A stretch of DNA of 64,000 nt from an uncultured Victivallales bacterium (GTDB taxonomy: Bacteria; Verrucomicrobiota; Lentisphaeria; Victivallales; UBA1829): contig CAKUDG010000015.1 of assembly GCA_934644965.1 (NCBI GenBank), positions 1 to 64,000 of the forward strand. The letters run 5' to 3'. A program made the position numbers and the translations under genes. Below are positions 26,767 to 35,614 of the stretch, piece after piece. Position 1 is the first letter of the stretch; the number at the start of each line of letters is the position of its first letter. The notes beneath the pieces are model-generated. The model was not told where the DNA came from and did not search any database. It was given only the letters and a program-made list of their open reading frames with translations.

Positions 26767-27699
26767 TCAGAACATGGGCTGAAAGTAATTGGCGCTGTTG
26801 CTGATCCCGTTCTGCAAGGAATACCAGTAATGATTCACCAGGGTCAGAGAAGGCAAGGATTCCACATGCCCGTCGTAAAAGAGGGAATTGACAATTCTCT
26901 GATGACGCCCGTACAGAAAATCGTTCATCATCTGAGTGGTGGCGGAGTCCCCTGTGGGAGGAGTTCTCAAGGGATGTGCGCCGGAACCGGGAATTCCATT
27001 GTTGTCATTGGCGAAATCCATCAGCTGGATTTTGCGCGAAGGGGAGCGCAGGTTTTTCAGATTCACCCATTTCTTCCCCTCCGGGACGGTCCCGTTGAAG
27101 GTGAGAGCGGGAAACATATGATAATGATTCGCCTGATAGAAAAAACTCAGGCGGTCTTTTCCCTGCTGCTTGAAGCGGTTGAATCCCGAAGGGCAGAGAA
27201 AGAGTTTCGACGGCGTCTTCGGATCCAGACTCGTATACGGCACTTCCATCGTATCCGATTCCACCACGTTCAATTTCAATATTTTCCCGATTGTCATATA
27301 CCAGTATTCCAGCCGGTTCGACTTCAGACTGCTCACACCGTAAAGAGGAATGTACGCTCCGTAGATGTCCACATAGCTCATCACGGGGATGAAAAGCTGT
27401 CTCTGATTCGAAGCGCAACTTATGCGTTTGACACTTTCCCTCGCATTCTTCAAGGCGGGCAGCAGAAGCGCCGCCAGAATCGCGATGATCGCAATCACCA
27501 CCAGAAGTTCGATCAGCGTGAAGATCCTCCGATCCTCGCAGTCGATCATCCGTAAAGAAGGATTTGGCGGAGCTTCTCTTTTCTTTCCATTTCCCGTGGA
27601 ATTCTGCCCCATTCTCCCGCTGCGGGGAAGGCGGGGGGAAAGGCAATGTCTGCAGAGACGGAAAACAGAAATATCTTTTCTCTTTTCACATTTTTCCAT
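26767..27699 (-). CDS. Pseudopilin-like protein, duplicate B
   Basis: 310 residues. FTLIELLVVIAIIAILAALL begins at residue 60, then LPALKNARESVKRISCASNQ-type sequence and the DUF1559-like globular part with LFLCPSGFN, SLFYDGHVESLPS and a C-terminal NSANYF. Residue -1 to the expected cleavage point is Ile, not Gly. ATG 27699 is preferred because GGGTGAAAG precedes it and because its paralogue also has a leader of ~58 residues; an ATG at 27549 would give a short leader but has no ribosome site. It is a tandem duplicate of the gene just upstream, sharing a 102-bp stretch with only four differences. A 7-bp hairpin (26761-26780) overlaps its stop codon. Confidence 0.85.
   Translation of the reverse strand: MEKCEKRKDISVFRLCRHCLSPRLPRSGRMGQNSTGNGKKREAPPNPSLRMIDCEDRRIFTLIELLVVIAIIAILAALLLPALKNARESVKRISCASNQRQLFIPVMSYVDIYGAYIPLYGVSSLKSNRLEYWYMTIGKILKLNVVESDTMEVPYTSLDPKTPSKLFLCPSGFNRFKQQGKDRLSFFYQANHYHMFPALTFNGTVPEGKKWVNLKNLRSPSRKIQLMDFANDNNGIPGSGAHPLRTPPTGDSATTQMMNDFLYGRHQRIVNSLFYDGHVESLPSLTLVNHYWYSLQNGISNSANYFQPMF
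27421..27522 (-). repeat. 102-bp paralogue repeat, copy 1
   Basis: Encodes the prepilin helix and following region. It matches 28414-28515 at 98 of 102 positions, far closer than the rest of the two genes. Confidence 0.85.
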
Positions 27700-27786
27700 C
27701 TTTCACCCTTATGCTGGAGTCAACGTCAAAAGCATTTTATCCGAATAAGAAGGAGTCAAAATCCGAAATACTTTTTAGTCTTCTGA

Positions 27787-28689
27787 TCAGTCTCTTGGTT
27801 TAAAGTAATTGGCGCTGTTGCTGATTCCGCTTCCGGAAGCATTCCAGTAGTGATTCACCAGCGTCTGGGATGGGATAGGCTCCACATGCCCATCGAAAAA
27901 GAGAGAATTATCGATCCTGTTATGCCGCCCGTAGTAGAAGTCTCTGATAATCAAATCTCTTCCGACCGTAGGAAGAGAGGGGGACAAAGACCTGTTCGGA
28001 TCCACCCCCGCACCGGGAATCACCAGTTGATTCCCCGAGTCCATCAGATAAATCTTGCGTGATGGCGAACGCACATTCGATATGGTAAGCCAGTTCAATC
28101 CGCGCGGATACGTTTCCGAAGGATGCGTGATGGAGTGCAGCACGTTGTAGTGATCCGCCTGATACCAGAAACTCAAGCGCGTGCCGTTATGATTGTAGCC
28201 TGAGGGACACATGAAGAGTTTCGACGGCGTCTTCGTACTCAAATTCGTATAGGGAATCGCGGCATCAGCATAGCTGATCTCCAGTTTCAGATACTCCCCC
28301 ATCAGCAGATACCAGTAGTAATAATATTTGACAGAATTCGGAATATAAACGCCGTAATCCTGCAAGTACGCCATGGTCGGAAGATAGAGCTGTTTCTGGT
28401 TTGAAGCGCAGCTTATGCGTTTGACACTTTCTCTCGCATTCTTCAAGGCGGGCAGCAGAAGCGCCGCCAGAATCGCTATGATCGCGATCACCACCAGAAG
28501 TTCAATCAGCGTGAATCTCCTTCCGGTACGCTCTCCATCCGCTCCGGAGAAAGAAGAAAGGAATCGAATTTTCCCACTCTCTGCGGGGAGAAGTGCTCCT
28601 CCCCGTGATGATAACGGGAAAAACTGTTTCCTCTCAAAGACTTCGGAACTTTCCGGCAAAAATTCCCTCTCTCTGAAACTTTTTCTCAT
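27787..28689 (-). CDS. Pseudopilin-like protein, duplicate A
   Basis: ~300 residues, same family as the next gene: FTLIELLVVIAIIAILAALL begins at residue 59, then the DUF1559-like domain with LFMCPSGYNHN, YGRHNRIDNSLFFDGHVEP and NSANYFKPRD. Arg stands at -1 of the expected prepilin cleavage site. ATG 28689 is chosen for GGGGAAGGAAG directly ahead; the frame is open to 28920, but that would overlap the DUF4838 stop and adds an unlikely basic extension. It lies 230 bp after the DUF4838 gene and 87 bp before its duplicate, all on one strand, so the set may be one transcript. Confidence 0.85.
   Translation of the reverse strand: MRKSFREREFLPESSEVFERKQFFPLSSRGGALLPAESGKIRFLSSFSGADGERTGRRFTLIELLVVIAIIAILAALLLPALKNARESVKRISCASNQKQLYLPTMAYLQDYGVYIPNSVKYYYYWYLLMGEYLKLEISYADAAIPYTNLSTKTPSKLFMCPSGYNHNGTRLSFWYQADHYNVLHSITHPSETYPRGLNWLTISNVRSPSRKIYLMDSGNQLVIPGAGVDPNRSLSPSLPTVGRDLIIRDFYYGRHNRIDNSLFFDGHVEPIPSQTLVNHYWNASGSGISNSANYFKPRD
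28414..28515 (-). repeat. 102-bp paralogue repeat, copy 2
   Basis: Counterpart of 27421-27522. The four differences are single-base changes, and the frame is preserved. Confidence 0.85.
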
Positions 28690-28916
28690 CTTCCTTCCCC
28701 GATTTTTCCCATGTTCCCGTATGAATGATATACAGTGAAAAATCTTTTTTTCTCCTTCAGGCATCGTAGTACGCCGCTTCGGCAGTTTTTTCCAGTCCAT
28801 CCTCCTTCCCTTCCGGGAGAAAAAAAGCAGGTGTCTGCCTTTTTTCCCCGCAGCATGCCTTTTTCTCCATCGTGGAGAGAAAGGAGCGAGGGAAGAGAAA
28901 ACACAACAATGACGGT

Positions 28917-31900
28917 TCAATCCATCATCATCAGAGGGGACCAGATATGCTCACCGTTCGGCGCCACGCCCTTGTAGGTGCTTTCCTCCTGCTTCCCGGA
29001 CTGTTTTCCTGCACGAATCCTTGAAAGCACCAGTTCAGGAGGACGTGCCGCATCCTTCTTCAAGTCAAAACCAAGATCCTTCAACGGAACCGAAAGAACT
29101 GCTTCCCAGGAATTTCCATCTTTTCTTGCTTTGATTTTCCTTCCCGAACTGTTCCAGGAGCGGTCCCAGTTTTTCGCATCGTAAACATTTCCGTTCGCGT
29201 CGAAGGCGAACAAATACAGAGCGCCCTTCACTCGGAGCTGGATTTCGGCATGTTCACCATAAGGGAAGATTTCGGAATCACTCTTCTCCGTCAGGCGGAT
29301 CCCCTCCTTCTCCGGGAAGAAGGCGCGGAATTTGAAGTACAGATTTTCCCCGTCTCTCATGATTCTCAGTTCCGAGGGATCGGAAGCGCGGACACGGTCT
29401 TCGGCCTTGACTCCGTACTGACGCGGCAGGAAAAAGTCCTGCAGGACCTGGGCCTTTTCCCAGTGGGGCGATGTAAAGTCGAAGGCCTCCTCCGAAGATT
29501 CCGAAACAAACGGCGCACGAATTCTTCCGAGTGAAGAAGCCCATTCATCAAAAGACTTCAGAATGTCGCGGATCAGAAGGCGTGAATGTGGATTGTCCGC
29601 ATTCTTTTCCGCTTCGACAAGCAGAGCGCGCGCCTCCTTCTCGTTGCCGGGATCGACAATGTAGCGTTTGAACACCCCCGAACGCCCGCTGTGACAGTTC
29701 TCCACCGAACGGACCGCCGGATTGTTCCAGTTCCGGATGATGATGTCATAAAACTTCTCCATCCACGGCGCCGCCCCGCGATAGCTCCGGCGGATGAATT
29801 CCCTCCGCAGCTGATTCACATCCTGATCCGGATCCCACATGAGGCGCGTAATCACCCACATGTTCAGGCTGTTGACATCCCACATCTGTTTGAAGTTTCC
29901 GATGCCGTAAAGATTCTTGTCGAATTCCTGCAGGGCCTCGGAATTCATGCCCCATCCGCCGTATTTCTTCAGGTCGCGCAGGTTTTCGGCAGTAGCGTCG
30001 GCCGCGGCATTGAAATAGGCGTTCCCGAGATACTCGTAGAAGGCCAGGGGACTGCCGCTTTCGCCCCACTTTTTGAAGCGTTCCGCCCAGGTGGAGGAAT
30101 TCGCGGTGCCGCGGGAATGGGAATCGCGGAGCGGGAAACGGGCATTGTGCGTCGGATAAGGAGCGTAGAGGGAAAGAATGTTGTGATGAACTTTCACGGC
30201 AGGGGGTTCGGCGGAGAAAATATAGGCCAGTGTCACTATTTTCGTATCGGGATAATCCTTTTCCAGAGCCTCGGCGACCTGGTTCAGAAACTGATAGAGC
30301 TGGGTCGAACGGAACAGCGGATCCTTGTCGCTGAACTTGGATTTCGGCTTGAGAAGGGTCCCGTCCTCCAGACGGATCGGAGCAAGGCACGACTCACATT
30401 CGCAGCAGGTCCAGGTATCCTCGTTCCCGCAGTCCAGATATAAGGTCTCATCAGGTGCCTGGGCAAGATGGATCCGCGCCTCCCGGATGACGGCCTTCAC
30501 CGCTTCCGGATTCGTAAAACAGGGCTGGGCGTGATTGGAAAGTTTGCGCCGCCCGTCGGTCAGCGGAAAAAATTCCGGATGCGTATCCTTGTATTTCCCG
30601 AGATATCCGTACATGAAGCCTCCACCGACCCGAAGCGAACGGCAGTAGAGTTTCCCGAGATAATGCATCGGCGCAAATCCATTCACGGTCAGCATCGGAT
30701 TCGCGCCGTTCCGCGCGTAGTAGAGATTGGTGATTTCGCCGTCGTCGACTCCGCCCGGCATCGACCAGGAACGGAGTTTGAAAACGGGAATATCCAGTCT
30801 GTCGCAGTCCGATACGGCAATGTCCGGCTGAATCTCATAGACCGCTCCGTATTCCTCATGGGGGCGCGACCAGATCAGATCGGTATTGTTTTCCAGAAAG
30901 CGCCAGGTCCCGAAAAGGGTCCCTTTCGGGGAATCCCCGAACAAGTAGATATCATTCCCTTTCCGCCGGAAAGCGAATCCTTCCGTTCCCTTCAGTTTTT
31001 TCAGGTCTTCCGGGAACAGTTTTTCCGCAAAGGACTTCCCAATGAAAATTCGGGTCTTCTTCCCCCTGGAAGCTTCCGAAAGAACGGGCAGCTTCGCCCC
31101 GTTCCCGACGACTCCTAACCAGTAACGAAGTTCACAGGCGGCAAAAAGTTCTCTCGGATCCGCGGCCGAACCGCCTGCAATGATTTCCGCCGCGGGAAGA
31201 GAATTCCGGACCAGGTAAAGCGGGGTGTCACCACCCGTTCCACCCTTTGCAACTTTTTCAGCAGCATCAGGTGCAGGGGTCCCCCTTCCCTTCTTCTTCC
31301 CCTCCGCAACTTCCGCAACTCCAGCATCCTTCACGGTCCCGGCATTCAAGTTTTTCTCTGGAACGGAAGCAGTGGCGCTGCCTGCGGGAGCGGCCTTGGG
31401 GGAGACGGTTCCCTGAGTCGTCTGTGCAGGATCTTTTTTCTTCCCGCTCCGAGTCATCGTCAGCCCGGACACTTCCGCATTTCCTCCAAAAAAGAAACGG
31501 ACGAAGGCGACTTTTTCCGGAGCGGTAAACGTCGCTCCCATGGAACCGACCTTCAGAAAACGGTAATCCGCGTCATAAAGGAAGGGCCTGGTATGGGATC
31601 GTTTTTCAGGTCCGAGTCTGTAGGTCTCCCCGGGAACGACGGGAATGAAATTGCTCAGGGCGTAGCCGCGAGGAGCGGTTTTCAGAACATATTTGCCGTC
31701 CTTCAGGACGATTTCCGCCTGACTGGTCTCATCAAATCCGCAGAAATCACCCGGCCCCGCGAAGGAAGCGCCAGACTCCGCCAGATTCTCGTCCGCCACT
31801 TTTTCCAGCTTCAGATCCCGGACCATTCCCGCAGATGCGGACTCCTTCCCGTTCCTGAGAAAACGGACTTCCGCCGAAACCGCTTCCGGCGAAGTCCGGA

Positions 31901-32219
31901 AACGATGCCGCACAGGAGCTGCGGAAGCGGAATCCTTCCCCCCTGAAACAGAGGAAGACGGAATTTCCTGCCACGGAGCATTCAGAAGACCATACACGCC
32001 GGATACGGACCCGTCCGCATTTCGGATGACAATTTCCCAACTTTCCCGGACTTCAGGCCGAGTGTTCTTTTCCCCTTCTCCATTTTTCGGGACAAAACTC
32101 AAGCTGTAAAGCGTATCCGGCTCCACAGAAAACGAATTTCCCGCATCATCTGGTGCTGCCCCTGCGGAGAGAAAGCAGAAAATCAACCCCGGAATCACAA
32201 AGAAAGTGTGTTTAAGCAT
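28917..32219 (-). CDS. Large secreted DUF4838-family (alpha-glucuronidase-like) protein with C-terminal CBM9-like domain
   Basis: 1,100 residues. Signal peptide at 1-22 (FFVIPGLIFCFLSAGAA). Two beta-rich N-terminal modules (~25-260) are joined by a low-complexity Ala/Pro/Lys/Gly linker (~265-335) to a catalytic-looking core (~340-890) of the DUF4838 type: an N-terminal GH67/GH20-like alpha/beta unit (ELRYWLGVVGNGAKLPVL, GTLFGTWRFLENNTDL), then a TIM-barrel-like part with NEDTWTCCECESCL and LAFYEYLGNAYFN. The C-terminal ~180 residues (FKFRAFFPE, AEIQLRV, WEAVLSVPLKDLGF) resemble CBM9-type modules. It probably acts on glycans outside the cytoplasm; the exact bond is unknown. A good promoter and AAGGATGTGAG precede the ATG. 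Confidence 0.85.
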   Translation of the reverse strand: MLKHTFFVIPGLIFCFLSAGAAPDDAGNSFSVEPDTLYSLSFVPKNGEGEKNTRPEVRESWEIVIRNADGSVSGVYGLLNAPWQEIPSSSVSGGKDSASAAPVRHRFRTSPEAVSAEVRFLRNGKESASAGMVRDLKLEKVADENLAESGASFAGPGDFCGFDETSQAEIVLKDGKYVLKTAPRGYALSNFIPVVPGETYRLGPEKRSHTRPFLYDADYRFLKVGSMGATFTAPEKVAFVRFFFGGNAEVSGLTMTRSGKKKDPAQTTQGTVSPKAAPAGSATASVPEKNLNAGTVKDAGVAEVAEGKKKGRGTPAPDAAEKVAKGGTGGDTPLYLVRNSLPAAEIIAGGSAADPRELFAACELRYWLGVVGNGAKLPVLSEASRGKKTRIFIGKSFAEKLFPEDLKKLKGTEGFAFRRKGNDIYLFGDSPKGTLFGTWRFLENNTDLIWSRPHEEYGAVYEIQPDIAVSDCDRLDIPVFKLRSWSMPGGVDDGEITNLYYARNGANPMLTVNGFAPMHYLGKLYCRSLRVGGGFMYGYLGKYKDTHPEFFPLTDGRRKLSNHAQPCFTNPEAVKAVIREARIHLAQAPDETLYLDCGNEDTWTCCECESCLAPIRLEDGTLLKPKSKFSDKDPLFRSTQLYQFLNQVAEALEKDYPDTKIVTLAYIFSAEPPAVKVHHNILSLYAPYPTHNARFPLRDSHSRGTANSSTWAERFKKWGESGSPLAFYEYLGNAYFNAAADATAENLRDLKKYGGWGMNSEALQEFDKNLYGIGNFKQMWDVNSLNMWVITRLMWDPDQDVNQLRREFIRRSYRGAAPWMEKFYDIIIRNWNNPAVRSVENCHSGRSGVFKRYIVDPGNEKEARALLVEAEKNADNPHSRLLIRDILKSFDEWASSLGRIRAPFVSESSEEAFDFTSPHWEKAQVLQDFFLPRQYGVKAEDRVRASDPSELRIMRDGENLYFKFRAFFPEKEGIRLTEKSDSEIFPYGEHAEIQLRVKGALYLFAFDANGNVYDAKNWDRSWNSSGRKIKARKDGNSWEAVLSVPLKDLGFDLKKDAARPPELVLSRIRAGKQSGKQEESTYKGVAPNGEHIWSPLMMMD

Positions 32220-32593
32220 GGTCTTCTCACATCCTTTTCAGTCAATTACAGTGGAACACGCAAACAAGACAGAATCCTCTTCATCAATTCTACCTTAGGC
32301 TGAAAGAAATTACAAGAGGGGATGCAGGAGAAAATTCGGATTTTTCTCTGTTCCGAACAGTTTTCCGGAGAATGTCGGAGTCTGCTGGACTATGGAAATG
32401 ATAGGAATGGCGTCAAAAACATCCGCCCTTTTCCTGAGATGCAAAGAGTTCTGATTTTCCCTTGACAGCACGTCTTCCTTTTTTCCCTCCACTGTGTTTT
32501 CCCTGTGTTTTCCCCGGACATCCCGGTTTTCCCCAAGTTAACTTTTCTCCGGAAGTGGGAAAATCACAAGCATGCGGAAGGAAGCGCCTGTTT
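32220..32593. other. Intergenic region between the rlmI-like and DUF4838 genes
   Basis: 374 bp. It holds the DUF4838 promoter (32287-32315), an exact tandem repeat of CTGTGTTTTCC (32492-32502, 32503-32513), and otherwise pyrimidine-rich sequence with no gene. Confidence 0.5.
32287..32315 (-). promoter_or_regulatory. Sigma-70 promoter for the DUF4838 gene
   Basis: On the minus strand: TTGTAA, 17 nt, TAGAAT, giving a ~60-nt leader to the ATG. Confidence 0.6.
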
Positions 32594-33871
32594 TTATTTC
32601 AGAAGCGTGCCGTACAGGCATTTCAGATAGGACGATTCCTCCCACTTCGCAGGATGATCGAAGGAATGAAAACTCCGTTTGAATTCCTTCAGCGGATGCC
32701 CCGCCTCTTCCGCGCTTTGCTTGATCCGCTCGAACAGAGGATCGGCAGCAACCCGGCTGGAACAGGAGGCGAAAACGAGAATTCCCCCGGCATTCATCAG
32801 AGCCGTGGCGGCACGGGCCAGACGGGAATAAGAGCGGAGGGCATTTTCCGTCTCCGCCGAAGATTTGGCAAAAGAGGGGGGATCGACAATCACAACGTCA
32901 AAACGCCGACCTTCCCTCCGGAATTTCTCCATCACCTCAAACGCATCTCCCGCAATTTCCAAATGCCGCGCCGCCGCCACGGAAGCGATGCCGGAGTTCA
33001 GGGCGAAATTCTCCGCGCAGGCCTCCACCGCGTGTTTGTTGAAATCCACGCTGACGATTTCCGAAGCTCCGCCGCGGGCCGCATAAAGAGAAAATCCGCC
33101 GGAATAAGAAAACAGATTGAGGACCCGTTTCCCGCGGCAGAGAGTCCCGGTAAAGGAACGGTTGTCCCGTTGATCGAGGAAGAACCCGGTTTTCTGTCCG
33201 CGTTTTGTATCGGCGGAAAAGAGAAGGCCGTTTTCCCGAAAGCGGAGATATCCGTCCCAGACGGAGGAATCTTCCGAAAGCAGGCCGTCCTCCAGTCCGC
33301 AGCGATCGCCGGAAGGCAGTCTCTGCAGTTCCCTCGAAAGACGCAGACAGAATCGTTTCAGCTCCGGTTCAAGGGAGAACAGCGCTTCTGCCAGATCCCC
33401 GATCCATGGGAGAAGTGCGGCGGAATAGACTTTGAACGTCAGCACATCCGCATAGCGGTCGGCAGCCAGTCCGGGAAAGGAATCCGAATCCCCGTGAATC
33501 AAGCGCCATGCGTCGGTCTCCGGAGGCAGATGCGGCGCGCGCAGGGCCTGTGCTCGGAGATACAGTTCCCGGAACAGATCCACCCCTATCGGCGCAGCCG
33601 CGCCGCCACGGGAAAACAGGCGCACCCGCACAGGAGAGTGCGGATCGTAAAGCCCGGCGCCGAGAACCGTTTTCCCGGAAGGATCAAAAACCACCGCCAC
33701 ATCGCCGGGCGCGCCATCAAAGGACTGTCTGGCAATCGAATCCTCAAAAACCCAAGGATGCCCCTCCCTCAGGCGGGGAAGCGCCTTGCGTTTCACGCGG
33801 ATGGCAATCCGGCGGGCGGAAATCCTGCCGGAAGAGTGAGGAAGCGTTTTCAGAAAAGCGGGATTGATCAT
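32594..33871 (-). CDS. Class I SAM-dependent rRNA cytosine methyltransferase, RlmI-like
   Basis: 425 residues. An N-terminal PUA-type domain (~20-100: VKRKALPRLREGHPWVFEDSI) precedes a Rossmann methyltransferase domain. The SAM motif is VLNLFSYSGGFSLYAARGG, the acidic strand ends in VDFNKHAVEACAENF, and the catalytic loop is DVVIVDPPSFAKS, followed by the nucleophile-type Cys in FASCSS. Together these are diagnostic for the RlmI/RlmK-like YccW family that makes m5C in 23S rRNA. It is a single gene on the minus strand with the MetF-MetV operon ~290 bp upstream. No regulatory signal is evident. Assignment to RlmI specifically, as against a related family member, is not certain. Confidence 0.9.
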   Translation of the reverse strand: MINPAFLKTLPHSSGRISARRIAIRVKRKALPRLREGHPWVFEDSIARQSFDGAPGDVAVVFDPSGKTVLGAGLYDPHSPVRVRLFSRGGAAAPIGVDLFRELYLRAQALRAPHLPPETDAWRLIHGDSDSFPGLAADRYADVLTFKVYSAALLPWIGDLAEALFSLEPELKRFCLRLSRELQRLPSGDRCGLEDGLLSEDSSVWDGYLRFRENGLLFSADTKRGQKTGFFLDQRDNRSFTGTLCRGKRVLNLFSYSGGFSLYAARGGASEIVSVDFNKHAVEACAENFALNSGIASVAAARHLEIAGDAFEVMEKFRREGRRFDVVIVDPPSFAKSSAETENALRSYSRLARAATALMNAGGILVFASCSSRVAADPLFERIKQSAEEAGHPLKEFKRSFHSFDHPAKWEESSYLKCLYGTLLK

Positions 33872-34159
33872 GGGAATTTCCTTTCGGCCCGTTCCTGTTG
33901 CCTTGTGTTTTTATGGAGCCCTCTGCGCTCTGTTTTCCGTTTCGTGCTGTCGTGCTCCGTGAAGGGAAGACGGGGAAAAGGATTCCTCTTCCGCACGGAT
34001 TTTTCCCTTCATTCCAGTCCTCCCCCGGAATCCTGTTTCCTTATAGTAGAGAGGAAGCGCGGGAAATAACCGCCAGGCGTTCTTCTTCTCCTCTTTCCTC
34101 CCTGTCGGCGGACAAGAACCGGGAAGAAGAAGTCAGGAAGAAGAGAAAAAACGGCAGAA

Positions 34160-35611
34160 TCACTGCGGACGTTCGGAAAGGGGTTCCACACAGATTTCCT
34201 CAAGAGAAGCGTAATCATGGAACTCGCCCGCCAGACGCATCCGTTTCGCGAAAATGCACTCTTCCTCGGAAAATTCGCAGTCTCCATTTGCCTTGGAACA
34301 GCCGCAGGGACCATTTGCCATGCCTTTCGGGCAAAGCTCCGGGCAGAGATACTGGGTCTGCGGGAGACGGCAGTGCTGGCAGGAACGACAGGAGAAAAGC
34401 AGTTTTTTCGTCAGGCGCTTCTCCGAGGAAGGGAGCTCCGAAGCATGCGCGAACAGAGCCCGGGCAAGACGGTATTTGAATTTCTCGCTGGAAGAACACG
34501 GCGCAAGCCTCGCTTCATGGAGACGGGGGGATTCCTCGGGATTGGCCGAGGCAAAGAGATTGTCAAACATGTAGAAGCGGTTCGGATAAGGTGCCATGTC
34601 CATGCGGGCGTAATACTCCCGGTAGACATCTCTCCACTCCTCAAAGGAATGGAATTCGTTCAAAGCCTCCGCGATGCGGTTGAGCACGGTGGAAAGGAGG
34701 GAGGGAGTCTCCACTCCGGAAATCTGAATCCCGCTGAATCCCATGAACTTTGCTCCTGCGGCATGAATCTGGAGCCGTCTCAGCTGGGCGGCTTCAAACT
34801 GAGCGAGCGAATGCATGGTCTCCCGGCGGAGGGCAATCTGAAAATCAGGAGAAATATGCACGCCGGGATAGTGTCCGGAACAGATTTCCTCCGCCTTCTC
34901 CGGAGTCAGCATCAGAAGCCTTGCAATGGAAGGAATGTACAGGGCGCGCCGGGCGAGATTCCAGCGCATTTCCTGAAGTTTGAGCATGTCCCATCCGTAC
35001 TGCGTCACCGCAAACGAAGCGCCGAAATTGATCTTCTTCACCAGTTTGAAATACTGGACGAAGTCATCCGCCGGAGTGTATTTGAAGGGATTCACGACTG
35101 CGCCTGTGCAGAATTTTCCCGGGAAACGCTCCTTGATGAACTTCAGGATTCCGACGCTCTCGGTGAAAAGACGGCGGGAAGTTTCCGCGGCCCCCTCCCC
35201 GGGAACCGTCGCACCGGAAACGGCGCAGATATTTTTGAATCCTTCGGAGGATGCGTGGGAAAGGACGGCGAAAAGATCTTCCAGAGTCTTGTCCCGTCCG
35301 CTGAGATAGAGCAGATGCACGTCCCGGGAGCTTTTGCAGAGCGAGGTGGCGAAACGCACAAGATCCATGGAAGGCGTTTTCCGTCTTCCGGCATCGGTGA
35401 AAGCGAGAGCGCAGGCCAGGTCGCGCCTGGCGAGCGTCATGTACTCCATTTCCTGGAAACGGGCTGCCGCGTCTTCCACCTTCGTGTCGGCGGAAGGCGT
35501 GTTCAGTTCGACGAAGACCTGGAAGGTCCCTTCGTCAAGGTGTTCCTTCATCCGGTTGCCTTCGCTGCCGTTGAAATTCATTTCAAGCTGGATGCAGTTT
35601 TCGTCCGCCAT
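34160..35611 (-). CDS. Methylenetetrahydrofolate reductase fused to a MetV-like zinc/cysteine domain
   Basis: 483 residues. Residues ~25-310 form the MTHFR TIM barrel (FVELNTP start, ALAFTDAG, AVSGATVP, GAVVNPF, INFGASFAVTQYGWD), which uses FAD to reduce 5,10-methylene-THF. Residues ~400-475 carry about eleven cysteines (CRSCQHC, LCPELCPKGMANGPCGC, DCEF), matching the MetV / MTHFR C-terminal domain that acetogens encode as a separate partner of MetF. This is thus a natural MetF-MetV fusion, or a domain-swapped MTHFR. It starts 4 nt after an alpha/beta hydrolase-fold gene, itself 14 nt after a zinc-ribbon membrane protein, forming one operon. It points to one-carbon metabolism with an electron donor other than plain NADH. 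Confidence 0.82.
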   Translation of the reverse strand: MADENCIQLEMNFNGSEGNRMKEHLDEGTFQVFVELNTPSADTKVEDAAARFQEMEYMTLARRDLACALAFTDAGRRKTPSMDLVRFATSLCKSSRDVHLLYLSGRDKTLEDLFAVLSHASSEGFKNICAVSGATVPGEGAAETSRRLFTESVGILKFIKERFPGKFCTGAVVNPFKYTPADDFVQYFKLVKKINFGASFAVTQYGWDMLKLQEMRWNLARRALYIPSIARLLMLTPEKAEEICSGHYPGVHISPDFQIALRRETMHSLAQFEAAQLRRLQIHAAGAKFMGFSGIQISGVETPSLLSTVLNRIAEALNEFHSFEEWRDVYREYYARMDMAPYPNRFYMFDNLFASANPEESPRLHEARLAPCSSSEKFKYRLARALFAHASELPSSEKRLTKKLLFSCRSCQHCRLPQTQYLCPELCPKGMANGPCGCSKANGDCEFSEEECIFAKRMRLAGEFHDYASLEEICVEPLSERPQ

Positions 35612-35614
35612 GAT

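Noticed and set aside
32492..32513. 11-bp tandem repeat as a regulatory site
   Set aside because: Two copies only, in simple pyrimidine-rich sequence about 80 bp after the rlmI-like stop and far from the DUF4838 promoter; reported as content of the region only.
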